Part shown: one piece after another, positions 9,276-21,133 of the stretch
How positions within the stretch are numbered: position 1 is the first letter of the stretch
How the letters are laid out: each line of letters opens with the position of its first letter
Assembly (NCBI GenBank): GCA_003550305.1
Contig: QKYT01000328.1
Coordinates: forward strand, 92,359-121,249
DNA length: 28,891 nucleotides
Direction of reading: 5' to 3'
Origin: Glomus cerebriforme
Lineage: Eukaryota > Glomeromycota > Glomeromycetes > Glomerales > Glomeraceae
Program-made: the position numbers and the translations under genes
Notes under the pieces: model-generated
Databases searched by the model: none
What the model was told of the DNA's origin: nothing
Seen by the model: only the letters and a program-made list of their open reading frames with translations

Positions 9276-9700
9276 GAAAAAAGTAATTTATCGTCATGGT
9301 AATGTATCATCACCCTGTTACATGATTTATTATATTATGTAATTTATACTATATAATAATTTGTCACCTCTTGTATCACACCATAGTTTTCCATTTTTAC
9401 TATTTATTATTCTAGAGACTTAGAATTTTTTCAGCGTGATAAATACTATTTGTTATATGTTATACATCATATATTTAATTTTGCCCAAATTTTATAATGC
9501 TGACCAAAATTACCTTATTTGAATCTTAGGTAACAGTATACAATCCAAATAAGGCAATTTTATTTCTTTTGAAAATTGAAATTTTGGATTACACAAGATT
9601 TTTAAAAAGGCAATTTTATTGCAGATCATTTAATTCTAGCCAGAATTATAAATCACGTGATACTGGTGATACATCATCATGGTGATAAATTACAAAATCC
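9276..9700. mobile_element. Mutator-like MITE, family 1, 425 bp, 9-bp TSD
   Basis: The left end GAAAAAAGTAATTTATCGTC pairs with the right end, which reads GGATTTTGTAATTTATCACC on the minus strand. The exact 9-bp duplication TTTAATTAT is at 9267-9275 and 9701-9709. It contains the uninterrupted TAAAAA site (9603-9608) that is occupied by the foldback MITE in the copy at 798-1439. Confidence 0.9.
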
Positions 9701-9709
9701 TTTAATTAT

Positions 9710-10233
9710 TATTTTAAAAAAAAAAGTTTTTATATTATTCTAGATAACATCTAATTTTTTGCTAATTTCTATTATATATAATTACATAATCATATATATT
9801 TGTTTATTATTTACCAGCTATAGCAACAAAAATTTTCTTTCTTTTATTTTTTTTCTTTCTAATATTTTATTAAAAATAAAATCAAATACTTTCAGATAAT
9901 TTATTAAAAAAAAATTACTGTATTTTATTAAGCTTAAATAATTATTTATAAAATTATATATATTTTTATAATAACAAATATATATAAATTTTTTTTGTAC
10001 TATGATTTTAGAATATAAGTTTAGCATTTTAGTTAGAAAATTATACACATCTGAAATGTATGTCAGATTACATCAAAATGTCAAATTATCTGTCTGATTG
10101 TATTATTTGAGACAAAACAAAAGAAATCTAATTGCATCAACAATTAGTCTATCATTTAATGTGATAAAAAATTTTTTCATATTTTAAAAAATATATTTTA
10201 ATATTTTTTTCTAATAGCAGTAGAACTTCAGGC
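9710..10233. other. AT-rich DNA, no supported gene
   Basis: The 76-codon minus-strand frame at 9818-10048 is almost only Asn, Ile, Lys, Phe, Tyr and Leu and has no motif; it is expected by chance here. A possible old dispersed repeat piece (CTGAAATGTATGTCAGATT) lies at about 10052. Confidence 0.6.
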
Positions 10234-10242
10234 ATAAAATAT

Positions 10243-10637
10243 GGGTAAATCTAGATCTAGCATGGGGGTAAGACACTTATACATCGCCGAAAATTTTCCT
10301 AATTCAGTAATTCCAGCCGAAATTAAGAAAATTTCCTTTTTTGAGAGTCTCGTATAACCTAAATTTTAATTTTGAAGAGAAACAAAATTGCCTTTTTTTG
10401 GATTGTATAACGTTATCCAAATGCCTAAAATAGAAATTCCGGCCAGAATTAAAAATTTCGGCCAAAATTAATATATGTGACGATTAACATGTGATAAATA
10501 GGATTTCACACCTCGAAAAAATTCTAAGTACCCAGAATAAATAGTAAAAATAAAAGTCAGAGGGTGTGACACAGGGGGATGACAAATTGGAGGCGATGAA
10601 TAATGATATCGCACCCCTGCGAGATATACATTTGCCC
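10243..10637. mobile_element. Mutator-like MITE, family 2, 395 bp, 9-bp TSD
   Basis: It lies in opposite orientation to the copy at 2040-2429, with termini GGGTAAATCTAGATCTAG on the left and, reverse-complemented, GGGCAAATGTATATCTCG on the right. The exact 9-bp duplication ATAAAATAT is at 10234-10242 and 10638-10646. This is the best-preserved family-2 copy in the window and the one to use as the reference. Confidence 0.9.
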
Positions 10638-10646
10638 ATAAAATAT

Positions 10647-11284
10647 TATTATAAATTTAAAATATTTTATAAGTAAATTCATTTGATCATATTAAACAAG
10701 TGAAAAATTCTTAAAGAAAGTTGTTTATAAGATAAGTGATGCTTATATATTAATTTGTATTAATTTTCATGAAGTTATATAGATTTTTTTTATAATATTA
10801 TTAAAGACGCATTTTGTTTTTTACTTAAGTTATAATTTGAATTTTGAATACTTTGGTCAAGAGAAATAAGCAAAATAAGCTTAAGTAGTGTTGTTCTGCA
10901 AATATTAAAGTCCATATATATTGATTTTTATAAAACTAGCTTAAATATTTGTAGAGTTATAATTTTTTTTTTTTGTAATAATACTATTATAAAAATGTGT
11001 TTTTTAATAAAAATTTCATAAATTTTATGTAATATAATATTTAATAAAATGCAAATGAACTTTTATCTATCTAATAAAATTATGTAAAAACATTAAACAT
11101 TTTTATTCTTTAAGATAATATAAGTATATAAAATATATAATTTTTATTCTTTAATATTTTTAAAAAGTGCAAAAGTTTTTTCTAATATTATAAGAAATCA
11201 AATTTATAATAGTCAAGCAAATTGATATTTATAGTTGTACTTTAAAACAATATATTTGATATAACTTATCACATATTTCAAACC
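10647..11284. other. AT-rich DNA, no supported gene
   Basis: Low-complexity A+T with T-runs. No ORF with usable composition and no repeat borders were found. Confidence 0.6.
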
Positions 11285-11702
11285 TGCAAAAATTATTATG
11301 TATTATTAGTAGTGATCATCATCAGTAATCATATGATTTTATATACTGTATATAATAATTTATTATACTATGTCACATTTTCAGTTTTCAATTTTTACTA
11401 TTTATTTCAGAAACAGAATTTTTTTGAGATGTGAAAGTCTATTTGTCAATCATCACATCCTTAATTTTATCCAAAACTTTAACGCTGACTAGAATTTCCT
11501 TTTATGGATACTTAAGTAATGTTATACAATCCAAAAAAGCAATTTTATTTTCTTTCAAAATTGAAATTTAGGTTATACAAGATTCCAAAAAAGAAAATTA
11601 TTTATCAATCATTTAAATTTTAGTCAGAATTACCAGAATTACCAAATTTGAAAATACCAGTGATAATTATCATTAGTGAATAGTAAACTTCTTTTAGTTA
11701 AT
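11285..11702. mobile_element. Degenerate family-1 MITE copy
   Basis: The interior matches the 9276-9700 element along most of its length (ACTATTTATTTCAG, TTATACAATCC, GCAATTTTATTTTC). Both termini are eroded: GTATTATTAGTAGTGATCAT on the left and AGTGATAATTATCATTAGTG on the right. AAAATTATT occurs at 11289-11297 and 11703-11711 and could be the duplication, but the ends next to it do not pair well, so the borders are approximate. Confidence 0.6.
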
Positions 11703-11846
11703 AAAATTATTTATTATAGCTTAAGTAAAATTAATTTTTATAAGATTTGAATAAATATTTATAAAATTATTTATATTTTTCATAATAATACTAACTTATA
11801 AAAATTTTTTTTATCTATTTAGTAACTTTAATGATAAACTATTTAT

Positions 11847-12088
11847 TTTTTTTTTCCAGACAACTGAAGTTAAACGTATTTATTGTATATGAAGTCAAAT
11901 AACAAATACATTCTATAAATTATATATACACTCTCTAAAAGAAAAATGTAACTTATCGCGCCAGATTATTAGTTTGTAAAGGTAGAAATTGAAACAAATT
12001 TCCCTTAGTACGAGTGGCCCTTACGCTCTACCTCAAATCTGCCAACCCTATACCAATGTAATTATTTAGATTAATACTATCTACTTGT
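11847..12088 (-). other. LINE 3' untranslated region and poly(A) tail
   Basis: Non-coding segment between the LINE C-terminal stop and the poly(T) run. It holds CCTTTACAAACTAATAATC-like text on the minus strand and an AATAAA signal about 25 bp before the A-tail. It contains stops in all frames. Confidence 0.7.
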
Positions 12089-12453
12089 CTATATATCTAC
12101 CCAATTATATTCTACTATTTTACCATTAAAATAATTATTACTAATATCTATGATGCGACTATCACTATTACTCCTTAAATTCTTCTTAAGGCCCACAAAC
12201 TGCAGTATCTCTTTACAATACATACTTTGAATCTTGTCTGATAAATGATGTATCTTCTTGAAGAAAAATTCTTTATGAGCTATTCCCTTATTAATAAAAT
12301 CCTGAACTACTTTAAAACCTTGCATAGCAGCTTGTTAAAGTCTGGATTTTTTATCTAACACTAAGTGTTTGAATTCATTGTAAGGAATATTATTAAGGAA
12401 ATACATGATTTTCTTGTTGTATGTGAGGTCAGTGGTTGAAGATGTATAAGTAA
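12089..12453 (-). pseudogene. LINE ORF2 C-terminal segment
   Basis: The minus-strand frame runs from the Harbinger border through about 35 codons (YNKKIMYFLNNIPYNEFKHL), a stop near 12335, then 78 codons to a terminal stop at 12089. The second part is a basic, helix-prone tail (CKEILQFVGLKKNLRS). Its reading continues from the segment that ends at 15222, across the inserted PIF/Harbinger element. The domain has no catalytic motif; in this class of LINEs it follows the RNase H and Cys/His region. Assignment rests on position, continuity and the shared target duplication. Confidence 0.7.
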
Positions 12454-12614
12454 CCCTGTTCAATTCTAGATTAGATTATTTGGATTAGAAAAAAAAATAA
12501 CTAATCAAATCATAGTTACAATTGAGCACAATTTTTTTGAATTTTGATCAACTGGATTGACCGTAACAAATATGATTGGCTTTAAATCTAACTTTACAAA
12601 ACTTTTTTAATATG

Positions 12615-13727
12615 AATTGCAAATGGCAAATACATAGGACATTACTGCTACAAATATTTCTAGAAAATGAATCTGAAGAGGAAAAGGAAGGAACTTCAAG
12701 TAAGGAAGAAGAGAGTATTATTTTAAAAGCTACTTTAATATAATGATTAAATACATGTTATTTAAAATCTCAGTTGTATCACGTAGCAAAATCAAAGTAT
12801 TGGTAGTAACATGTTCTTCCATTTTATGATCCTGTTAGGTTCAAAAAACTTCTGCGAATGTTTTCACACTACTTTCAACAATTAGCCAATTTTATATGCC
12901 CCCATTCTATATTTTTATTATAAGGAATGAAACTTCAGGCTTGTGTTAAATTTCAATTAGTTATATTTCTTTATCAGTTTGATTCTACTGAAAGTATATT
13001 TGAGCATTATTCAAGATTTGGAGTAGAAGAAGGAACAATAATTCTTTATACTAAACGAGTTATTCAAGCAATTATGGTACAAAAAAAACTCTTTGTCAAG
13101 TGTCCTACTTTAGAAGAGCGTAAAAAAGTTCATGAGGGGTTTGAAAATTTAGGAAGACTTAAGAATATAATTGGAGCAGTTGATGGTACATATATTCCTA
13201 TGAAAAATGCTCCAAGCAAGGATCCAGAAGTTTATTTTACTTGAAAAAAATGTTATGTTATTTACTGTCAAGGTATTGTAATTTGTAAATGACAAAGGTA
13301 TTTTTATTAGTTTTGATGTAGATTGGCCAGGTTCAGTGCATGATGCACAAGTTTTTAGAAATTCTTTTTTTTATAAAAATTATTCTAATCTTATCCAAAA
13401 AGATAATTATCTTTTAGGTGATTCAGTATATTCTATTTTTTCTTTTTTAATTCCACTTTTTAAAGATTCAAATTCTCAAAAACAAAAGGAATTCAATTAA
13501 TTTCATTTATATCATCAAGTTGTAGTAGAAAATACTTTTGGGAGATTAAAAGCAAGATTTAGAGTTTAAAGGATCTTGATATCAAAACAGTTAAAATGGG
13601 GGTTCTATTTACATGTTGTGTAATAATTTTACATAACTTTTTAGAAATGAATATGGATATTTGGAAGGTTGACCTAAATAATATAGATGAAGATACAGAT
13701 GATACAGATGAAAATAATAGAAAATGA
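12615..13727 (+). pseudogene. PIF/Harbinger DDE transposase (DDE_Tnp_4 type), decayed
   Basis: The family enzyme cuts and joins the transposon ends in the nucleus. The frame opens with an acidic segment (12615-12742), then a helix-turn-helix-like part whose best open run is 12927-13244. The three catalytic acidic positions can still be seen: D in IGAVDGT (about 13174-13195), D in GSVHDAQVF (about 13330-13358), and E in VVVENTFGRLKARF (about 13520-13560). The C-terminal CCVIILHNFLEM block ends at a TGA at 13725. It is broken by several stops (for example TGA at 13242) and by frameshifts around 13250-13300 and 13570. An N-terminal start cannot be fixed. It lies within the TIRs, convergent with the Myb gene. 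Confidence 0.85.
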
Positions 13728-13877
13728 TGAGATATTAAAGAGAACTGGGTAAGCTAAAAGAAACTTTATTTTTTGTCAACATTTTCCATAAATAAATAGG
13801 ATATGTAAAGTTTAATAACTTTAGCTAATAAAATAACAAAATTTTATTGTAAAAAAACTATTAACTTTATTAAATGT
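13728..13877. other. Short spacer between the convergent Harbinger genes
   Basis: AT-rich non-coding stretch after the transposase stop and before the trinucleotide tract that ends the Myb gene. No signal beyond A/T-runs that could serve as poly(A) sites on either strand. Confidence 0.4.
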
Positions 13878-13998
13878 CCATATTATTACTATTATTACTA
13901 TTATTACTATTATTACTATTACTATTATTATTATTATTACTATTATTATTACTACTATTACTATTATTACTACTAATTACTACTATTATTACTATTAG
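13878..13998. repeat. ATT/ACT trinucleotide microsatellite
   Basis: About forty triplets of ATT and ACT in irregular order. Read on the minus strand it gives Asn and Ser codons, so it runs into the C-terminal Asn/Ser tail of the Myb-like frame (NSNNSSN). Likely to vary in length between individuals. Confidence 0.9.
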
Positions 13999-14899
13999 AT
14001 TTATATTTTATCATTCTTAAATCCAATCCTTTCATTTTAAGTTCATATTCCATACATGATTGCTTCATATCAAACTCCATTTTCTTTTGTAATGTTTCAG
14101 CCTTAATTCGTTCTACTTCTAATTCTTGTTTTTTAAAAACTACCTCTGCTTCTTGAATTTCTCTTTCCAATTCTTGTCACTTATAAAACTGTTTACTTTC
14201 AAGAGCAAGTCTTTTTTTCCAAATCATTTGACATGTATTATCCATAAAGATAATAGCCTCAGCCAATGAATCTTGTAATTTTCATTTCTTAGAAGCTTGG
14301 TTATCCTTTATTTATGTTAGACTTTTTTCTTTAACATTAAAACTGTCAATTAATTGAATATCATTGGAGAAACCATCTACCAAAAATCCTGGATTGTGAT
14401 TTTTGCATGTTCTCAATAAAGCATCAAGTCTTTTAAACTATTTTCACTATGCTTGAGCTTCTTTTTCTGTTTGATTTTCCTTCTCTTTAATTTCATTATA
14501 CTTGGTTACAAGATGAGATAGTTTATTCTTGATTTGTTCCCATGACTTTCCTGAAAAAACCTTCGCAGCAGCTAATTTGGTAAAGTTTGATTTATTCTTT
14601 TTATAAATAGCAAAGTCTTCAAAAAAACTTAACAATAATCCTGTACTTTCATCATCCCAGCCAGTTTCATCTTCAGCAGGTCCTGTTTTTTCTATTTTTT
14701 GGACATTCTTCTTTTTGGAGACTTTTGCAATCATTAAAGATGTTAAAGTATTGGCAATAGGTATTATTTTCTGAATTTCAGGTATAAATGGTTGTGGTAA
14801 AGTAAGTGTTGCTACAGCTATAATATTAGAATTAAAATCTTGCAAATGTTCTTGTCCTCGTGGAGGTTTTCGTAAAAGTTCTTGTGAAAATCCTTGCAA
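13973..14899 (-). pseudogene. Myb/SANT-like (trihelix) protein of PIF/Harbinger, decayed
   Basis: PIF/Harbinger elements carry a second gene for a Myb-like DNA-binding protein that helps the transposase enter the nucleus and bind the ends. The frame opens at 14899 (150 codons to 14447). Residues about 78-145 form the Myb/SANT-like domain, with spaced aromatic residues (GWDDESTGLLLSFFEDF, then SGKSWEQIKNKLSHLVTKY). In the same frame, beyond three close stops near 14440-14449, the reading continues to 13973 with further stops near 14324, 14288 and 14177. The last 65 codons are a charged coiled coil (about 14170-14010) and an Asn/Ser tail. It starts within a 15-bp minisatellite, so the true N-terminus may lie further upstream. 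Confidence 0.8.
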
Positions 14900-14984
14900 A
14901 AATCCTTGTAGAAGTTCTCATAGAGATTTTTGTGAAAGCTCTTGTAAAGATCCTTATGAAAATTCCCGTAAAAGTTCTTGTAGC
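14840..14984. repeat. 15-bp minisatellite in the Myb-like gene
   Basis: About eight or nine imperfect copies of a 15-bp unit of the form AGTTCTTGTGAAAATCC. On the minus strand it encodes five-residue repeats (QELLR, QGFLQ, QGFSQ types) at and upstream of the start of the Myb-like frame. One or two stops interrupt the upstream copies. Confidence 0.8.
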
Positions 14985-15221
14985 TTAAAAGCAATTGGAC
15001 GAAGGATAATCCTTGGGTTAGGCATGTTAATTGGTATAACTTGGTAAGATTTTAGTTAAAAGAACGTGTAGACATGTTATGACTGTCATCTATTATAAAA
15101 TCAATTAAAGATAAACACCAATTTTCATGGATTGGTTTGACTGATCTCTGATCATTTTTTTAACCAATCATCTAAGGGCAAATTTTGTGATTAATCAAGT
15201 CTGATCTAGAATTGAACAGGG

Positions 15222-17546
15222 CTAGTACTTCTTGAGTTGGAGGACAAACTCTGATTGGATTCTCATTCTTTAACTAATGTACAACGTGATATCCAAAGTT
15301 AATTGTAAAAGTTCTTTATAAAAATAGAAGTAAATCTGTTCATAATTTGGAAAGATAAGTTAAGTGAATGTGTAATTTTGTTGATAGAGTCATGTGCAGA
15401 GAATCTGACAACAGAACGTAGAAGGTAGTAGGATAAGGTATTGTTCCCATTGTTATAAATTATATCGAATGAAAAGAAAAACTTTGAGAACTAATTTTTT
15501 AGTAAGGTAATGATGTATTTTGCCTTATCTGGATCATCATTTAAGCGGGTAAGCTATTTTTCTAATTGTTGAGAAATGGTAATGATTGATAAGCTTTGTA
15601 TGGTGATCCAAATGTGAGCAAGTTCAGAGCAAACTATTAGATGGTATAGAGTTTCCTTCTCCTGAGAACAATAGATACATTTAAATAATGAATAAAGATC
15701 TGGATTTCTTTCAGCTATGATAGCATCCACTGGCAATAGTAAGTTGGATAATTTTAGTCTATGCATGAAAGACGTGTGGATATCGGAATTGAAACATAAA
15801 TTGTTATTACACATCATAAAAGAAGACCATACAAAAGGCCATTCGGTAAAAGGGTATGTTGAATCAAAAAGATTCTGGTTGTAATATAATGAAGTCCATT
15901 CTGTACTTATAGAAATATTGTGTAAAAGTTTCAGAAATCTTCGTGGATTATTATTAATAGGTGTATCTCCATTCCATATAAAAGAGTGAGAAAGATACGT
16001 TCTATGGTAAGATGGATGAGTTTCTATTGATAAGTTAGAATTGACACCAAGTTTAACTAAAAAGTTTGCAGTATTATTGCCTTCAATATCTGAATGTCCT
16101 TTAATTTTAATAAACTAATATCTATTTGTTTTTGAATAATAAAGTACCAAATATTTATCAAAAAATTATAACTAAATAAAGTACACGTATCTCTAATTAA
16201 TCTATTATCTAAACTATAATTGACTATTACTTTAATTTTCCCAAGAGCATTTAATATGCATTAACTATCAGTATATATTGTTGCAGAAGAGTGACATGGT
16301 AATACAAAGATAGCTGTTAGGATCACTCTTAATTTAGCTTTGGTTGAAGATGGTAGAGAGTAACAACTACCTGAGAAACACATGTGTAGATGTGTGATAT
16401 TAACCCATCCCAATCCCAACTTGTAGCCATCATTTTTCATAAATTGAAGAAAGCCATCCATGTATATATCAAAGGATCTGTTCGTGATAGATAGGTGTTA
16501 GTGTAAAAGGTCTATGAACTGTTTAGTTATGATATCATTAGAAAAATAGTTTCATATAAGTAATTCAGCTAATGGATCCTTATTCAAAGAATATTTAGTG
16601 AGATTAATTTCTAGTCTTGGCGTGAAAAGATCAAGTTCTGAAGGGATAGATGGTAGATTAATAGAAATATAGTGAAGTGGAGAATATTTCTTATTAGAGT
16701 TGAGTGAAGATGAACTAATCTTCGAAAGAGTGTTGAGATGCGACCTATCCATCCTGAAAAAATAATTGACTTTCTCTTCATTGTTGATGGGTAGTGTAGT
16801 AAGCGAACAGGAACCTTAATATGGGGAAAGTTCTAAATTTGAGTTATCATTTTCATTATATATGTTGTCAGCAGTATAATGTTGAATGTCAAAAATATTA
16901 TCTTTGCTTTTGGCTACAATTTTTCTATAGAATTATAGAGTCAGTAAAATAGAGTAAATCCATTCTTTTTTCCTATGATCTAAGGAGGGAAGAAGGATAG
17001 GTTCTCTAAAAGTATAAAAATTAAAAATGGGATCAATTGATAGTGTCATAAGGTATCTCTGACTCTTCAGAATTAATTATGTAAACTCTACTGGGGTGGG
17101 TCCTTGCGAAGATAAGTTACAATAGTATTTAAGTTGAGACCAACTAATAGTGTTCTGAGTGTCAGCTGTGATAAGTTGGTTAACATAAAAAATTTGGTGT
17201 TAGGTGGCAAATTTAATTAATTTAGTAGTCTTGTTAGGAAATTTTTCTAGAATGAGGTTATGAAAATTAGGGTCTTGTTCTTGGATACTCTATTCATCTA
17301 CATCAGCTTGAGGTAAGGAGAAAGACAAGCTTTGGAATTTTAAGTGGCTCAGTATTCGTAAATAAAATGAATATGTATCAATGTTAAAATCTGTATATGA
17401 GGTAGAATGAGAAAAAATTGGAGTAGTTAACAATAAACATAACAGTCACCGGAAATGTCTGGTACAAATGGTGTTACATAGTATGTTGATCATCTGACCG
17501 TTAAATTTTTACTATGAATTTTTGGCCTTTTTTAACTACTTCTATA
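15222..17546 (-). pseudogene. LINE ORF2 middle: connection region, RNase H, Cys/His knuckle
   Basis: On the minus strand, from 17546 to 16470 a frame with scattered single stops reads a connection region typical of fungal LINEs (SWSQLKYYCN, QGPTP, PILLPSLDHRKKEW). The RNase H-like domain lies at 16461-16261: D in MDGFLQF, the PSSTKAKLRVILTAI helix, and D in IYTDS. The middle catalytic Glu of the usual STRAEL motif is Lys here (TKAKL). After a poorly preserved stretch, 15817-15554 carries a zinc knuckle, CX2C then HX4C (CIYC at about 15679, H..C to 15629). Most stops fit single C-to-T or G-to-A changes. It joins 21594 on one side and 12453 on the other once the inserts are removed. Confidence 0.85.
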
Positions 17547-17742
17547 GGAAAACTGTGTAATATTTTTAAATAACTTGAATTTTGTATTACCAGAATTGTT
17601 CGTTAGGTTCTTAAAAGTATTTTAATAAGTTTTAAACATTAAATGCCTTGGTTAATTTAAAAGGATCTTGTTATAAAGGTCGACTATTGTGTTATATATC
17701 TATTAGTAATGCAAAACTTATTTTTCTAATTTTTTTGAAAAA

Positions 17743-20700
17743 ATGACGGAAAACTTCATTAATACTCAATCTACTTATGAAAACATTCAAGATGTCAATA
17801 TTTTTTTTGACAATATACCCGAATGTGAAGGTGATTTTACCTTTTTACAAGATCAAAATGTCTTTGAAACTGCTCATTTATTATTTCAAGAATCAACAAG
17901 CAGTAATAGTGAAGAGTGGAAAAGCGATTCAGCTACACAATCTATTGTCACAGAAAGCACAGAAGCAGAAAATGATATGAATATACTACAAACAACAGGA
18001 AAAACTTTTTCAGCTTGTGCAGTAGTAGATATTATCGATAGAGAAATAAAATATTGTGGGGGGATAGAGAAGTTACGTGGATTATAGCAGTTAGTTGGAA
18101 TGTGGCAATTAGATAAATCAATGGTAGAAGATATAGGTGGAAACCTAGATAAATTAGGAGTTTGTTATAGCCATTTTATGTTTGATCAAAATAAATTACA
18201 TTCAGAAGGTACTAAAAAATTAAAAAGTTCTTTAGAAAGTTTAATTCATTCTAGACGTTGTCGATTTTGTGGAATTAATTATTATTTTTTCAGTCGTGGA
18301 AAATTTTGTGCAGAGCATTCTTGGAAACTGTTAGGAAAGTACATTCAAGTCCCATGCATAGGTCAAAAAAATTGTAAGGCATTAAAAGAATTTGATTCTA
18401 TTGTAATGAAAGCACAATCAAATTATAAAGCAAGATATATTTGTTGTGATTGTTATGAAAAAGAAGGAGGGCATTTACATGTAAAACCTGAACGAGGTAA
18501 AAAAGAAGGTAGTTGTCATTTTGAAGGAAAACATGAACAGGATCTTATTAGTTCATTAGAACTTATGAATAAATGGATTATTTCAACTAATAATATACAA
18601 TTACAAACAAAAATTTTGAATTTTATTACATCAACTTTGCAAATTCTTGATTCTGAAAATAATGAACAAACTAATACAACATATGATAATAATTTTATTG
18701 AAACATCACTAAGTTTATTTTCCATTAAAACAATATTTAAATTATATAAAATTAAAATAGATAATTCAATTTTAATGCCTAAAGAATGTTTACAGATAGG
18801 TCACAATTTAGCAAAAGATCTTAAAAAATCTTGTAAAGAATTTCAAAATTTTCAGACATTAGAATCACCTAGTTCTTTAATTGAATATCAATCAGTACTA
18901 AACCTATATATTCTTTATTTGAAGGAATGATAGGTAATTTGTTAGAATAAAATAGAAAAAAAGCAAATGAAAAACTAATATCACGAAAAAAACTAACAAA
19001 ACCTGTTAATCAAATTAAGATAAAAAAAATTAGCTCATTTTTAACTTCAATAATCCTTTTCTTATCTCAAAAAAAAGTAAAAATTTGGTTACCAATAATA
19101 CTTTCAAGTCTTTATCATAAATCTCGTCTATTATCCTCATTACATCAAGTTCTTCAATCTGTAAATGTAGTTGCATATATAGATCGTCATGAACGAAATC
19201 TAGAAAATAAAAGAATGTCAGCTGCTGATCCAACTTTACGCCTAAAAAATAATAATAAAATATGGAATATTTGTGTTATAAATAACATAGATTTTAAAGA
19301 GAAAACATTTACCTTTGGTAATATATATGATACAACACGAACAACTACTCATGCAACACTAAGAATTGTTTTTCAATTTGAATTACCTATTTCTATTAAA
19401 TCAATTGAAGATAATGTAATACAACTTGAAGAACAAATTTACTTATTTGGTCCAAATCAATTTGCTGATGAAGTTTTAATTAGATTTCAACTTTTAATTA
19501 GTCAACTTCTTAATTGTAAATAAAAGGAAGATAATTCAATAGATTATTCATGTGAATTTGATTGTGATATTGTAAATACAAAAATAATTGAACAAATAAA
19601 CATTGGTATGCAATGCTTACCACCACATATTGTTATTCTTGAAGCTGGAGGAAATCCTAGCAATGATGAAGATATATTTGCTGCATGTGAAAAATACATA
19701 GAAGATTTAAAATTAGTTGAAGAACAACCTGTAGAAATCTGTTATGATGAAGCAATCTTTCATAAAGTTATTAAACTCCACCAAAAAAATTTGAGAATCA
19801 GACCTCTTTTGGGGCAGTGGCATACATCCAAAGTCATGTGCAGTGCACTTTTAACAATTTTTCAAGTTATGGCATTTATAATCTTGCTGCTATATTGGGT
19901 GTAAAATTTTTGGACAAATTAGAATCTGTTGTGGATTACCATTCAACCTGTAGAGTATTAGATTTAATATGGTTAGCAGTTGCTTGTGCAATTCACATTC
20001 ATATTACTAAAAAACAAATAGAAATTTCACAAATAGAAGAAGAAAATAATGACTTACTCAAAGTATGGCATTGTTTTTACAAATGGTGTGGCTGGTGGAA
20101 AGCTCATCGAGGAGATATTAGAACTGGAAATACAAATATGCAACTCAAATGTCTTGCAGCATTTTCTCCACTATTTCCGGCTAGAGGAAAATTAAATTAT
20201 TCCAAATCAACAGTTTGTTTTCTCTCTTTACTTGCAAAATATCCATGACTTAAAAAATTATTACATTATGCTGGATCAATTAATTTAACAAGAAAAGGTC
20301 ACTATTATGCATTTGACGAGGCGCTGGAAACTTTTGGTGTGAAATTCATTAAACAAAACATTACAGGTAATGTTATTAATGAAGAGAATTTGAAACGCCA
20401 AATAAAAGCTGCACAAGAAGAAAGAGAAAGAATAAACTTACTTTTTGGTGAATTTATTAATAACAATGTGATGTCGCGTGGTAAACATTCAGTTGATAAT
20501 TGATATACAGCCCTTTGGAGTTTAATAAAATCTTTAGTAGAAGCTTTTGGTTCAGTTAATCCATTAGAATATCCACTCTTTAAGAATAATAGCCAATTGA
20601 ACCAGGAAGGATGTCAAAAACTATTTAAATGTTATAATGCTGGATTAGGAAGATTAAAAACAATATATAGACAAGAAATATTAAAAATAGAAGCCATTAA

Positions 20701-21133
20701 CTCTAAGGAAAGAAAAGCTAAAGAGGTAGTAGTTAGCAAAGTTAAGGATATAAAAAAAGCTGAAAAAGAAACCAAAAAAACCACTAAATTATTAGCAAAA
20801 AGATTAATAAAACTCACTGAAAAAGAAAGTGAATTACCTGAACAATCATCCTCATCTTTGAAGGAAACTCAGAACATTTCAGATTTAATTAATAAAGATC
20901 TTACAGATATTTCTGAACCATTATCAAAAAAACAAAAAACACGCCATCAAACTACCCAACAAGAAAAGGACTTACTGGAACCATTGTTGACACCAAATTC
21001 GCCAACAGAAGAAGAAGTTGAAGAAGTTTTAAAAGCATTATTACAGGTTTGGGATGGATGGACAAAAAAAAAAGTACGAGATTATTGGAGTCATCACAAA
21101 CCAAAGCCTAATAAACCTAATGAACCAAAATAA
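17743..21133 (+). pseudogene. Zinc-finger, coiled-coil protein of unknown family; putative transposase of the TIR element
   Basis: About 1,130 codons from ATG 17743. In order: an acidic N-terminus (17743-18060); a Cys/His-rich zinc region (CX2C at 18259-18270, FCXXH at about 18307-18318, CX5C-like, then CCDC and GGHLH, to about 18480); a helical middle; a conserved-looking core (ICYDEAIF near 19740, PLLGQWHTSK near 19805, VVDYHSTCRVLDLIW near 19930-19975); GHYYAFDEALETFGVKF near 20300; and a Lys/Glu-rich coiled coil (20650-20850). In-frame stops are at 18085, 18948, 19521, 20246 and 20501; frameshifts are near 18924 and 19860. A DDE-type nuclease role is inference only, from TIR flanks, size and the D...GQWH pattern, which recalls the fungal DUF6589 family. 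It could also be a captured host gene. Confidence 0.7.

Larger units (their letters stand above)
12454..15221. mobile_element. PIF/Harbinger DNA transposon, 2.77 kb, inserted in the LINE
   Basis: The terminal inverted repeats match over about 22 bp with one mismatch: CCCTGTTCAATTCTAGAT from 12454, and the same read on the minus strand from 15221. Enclosed are a DDE transposase remnant on the plus strand and a Myb/SANT-like gene remnant on the minus strand, the standard two-gene PIF/Harbinger set, here convergent. The flanks are TAA on the left and CTA on the right, so the usual 3-bp TWA duplication is not exact. Both genes are broken; the element is not autonomous now. Confidence 0.88.

Noticed and set aside
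9818..10048. 76-codon minus-strand ORF
   Set aside because: Same low-complexity composition; expected by chance in A+T-rich sequence.
11289..11711. AAAATTATT pair as the target duplication of the degenerate MITE
   Set aside because: The adjoining ends do not pair as family-1 termini, and such a word is common in this AT-rich DNA.
17743..21133. Assignment of the zinc-finger gene to KDZ transposases
   Set aside because: I could not find the KDZ-type motifs, and the target duplication expected for KDZ is not visible. The family was left open.
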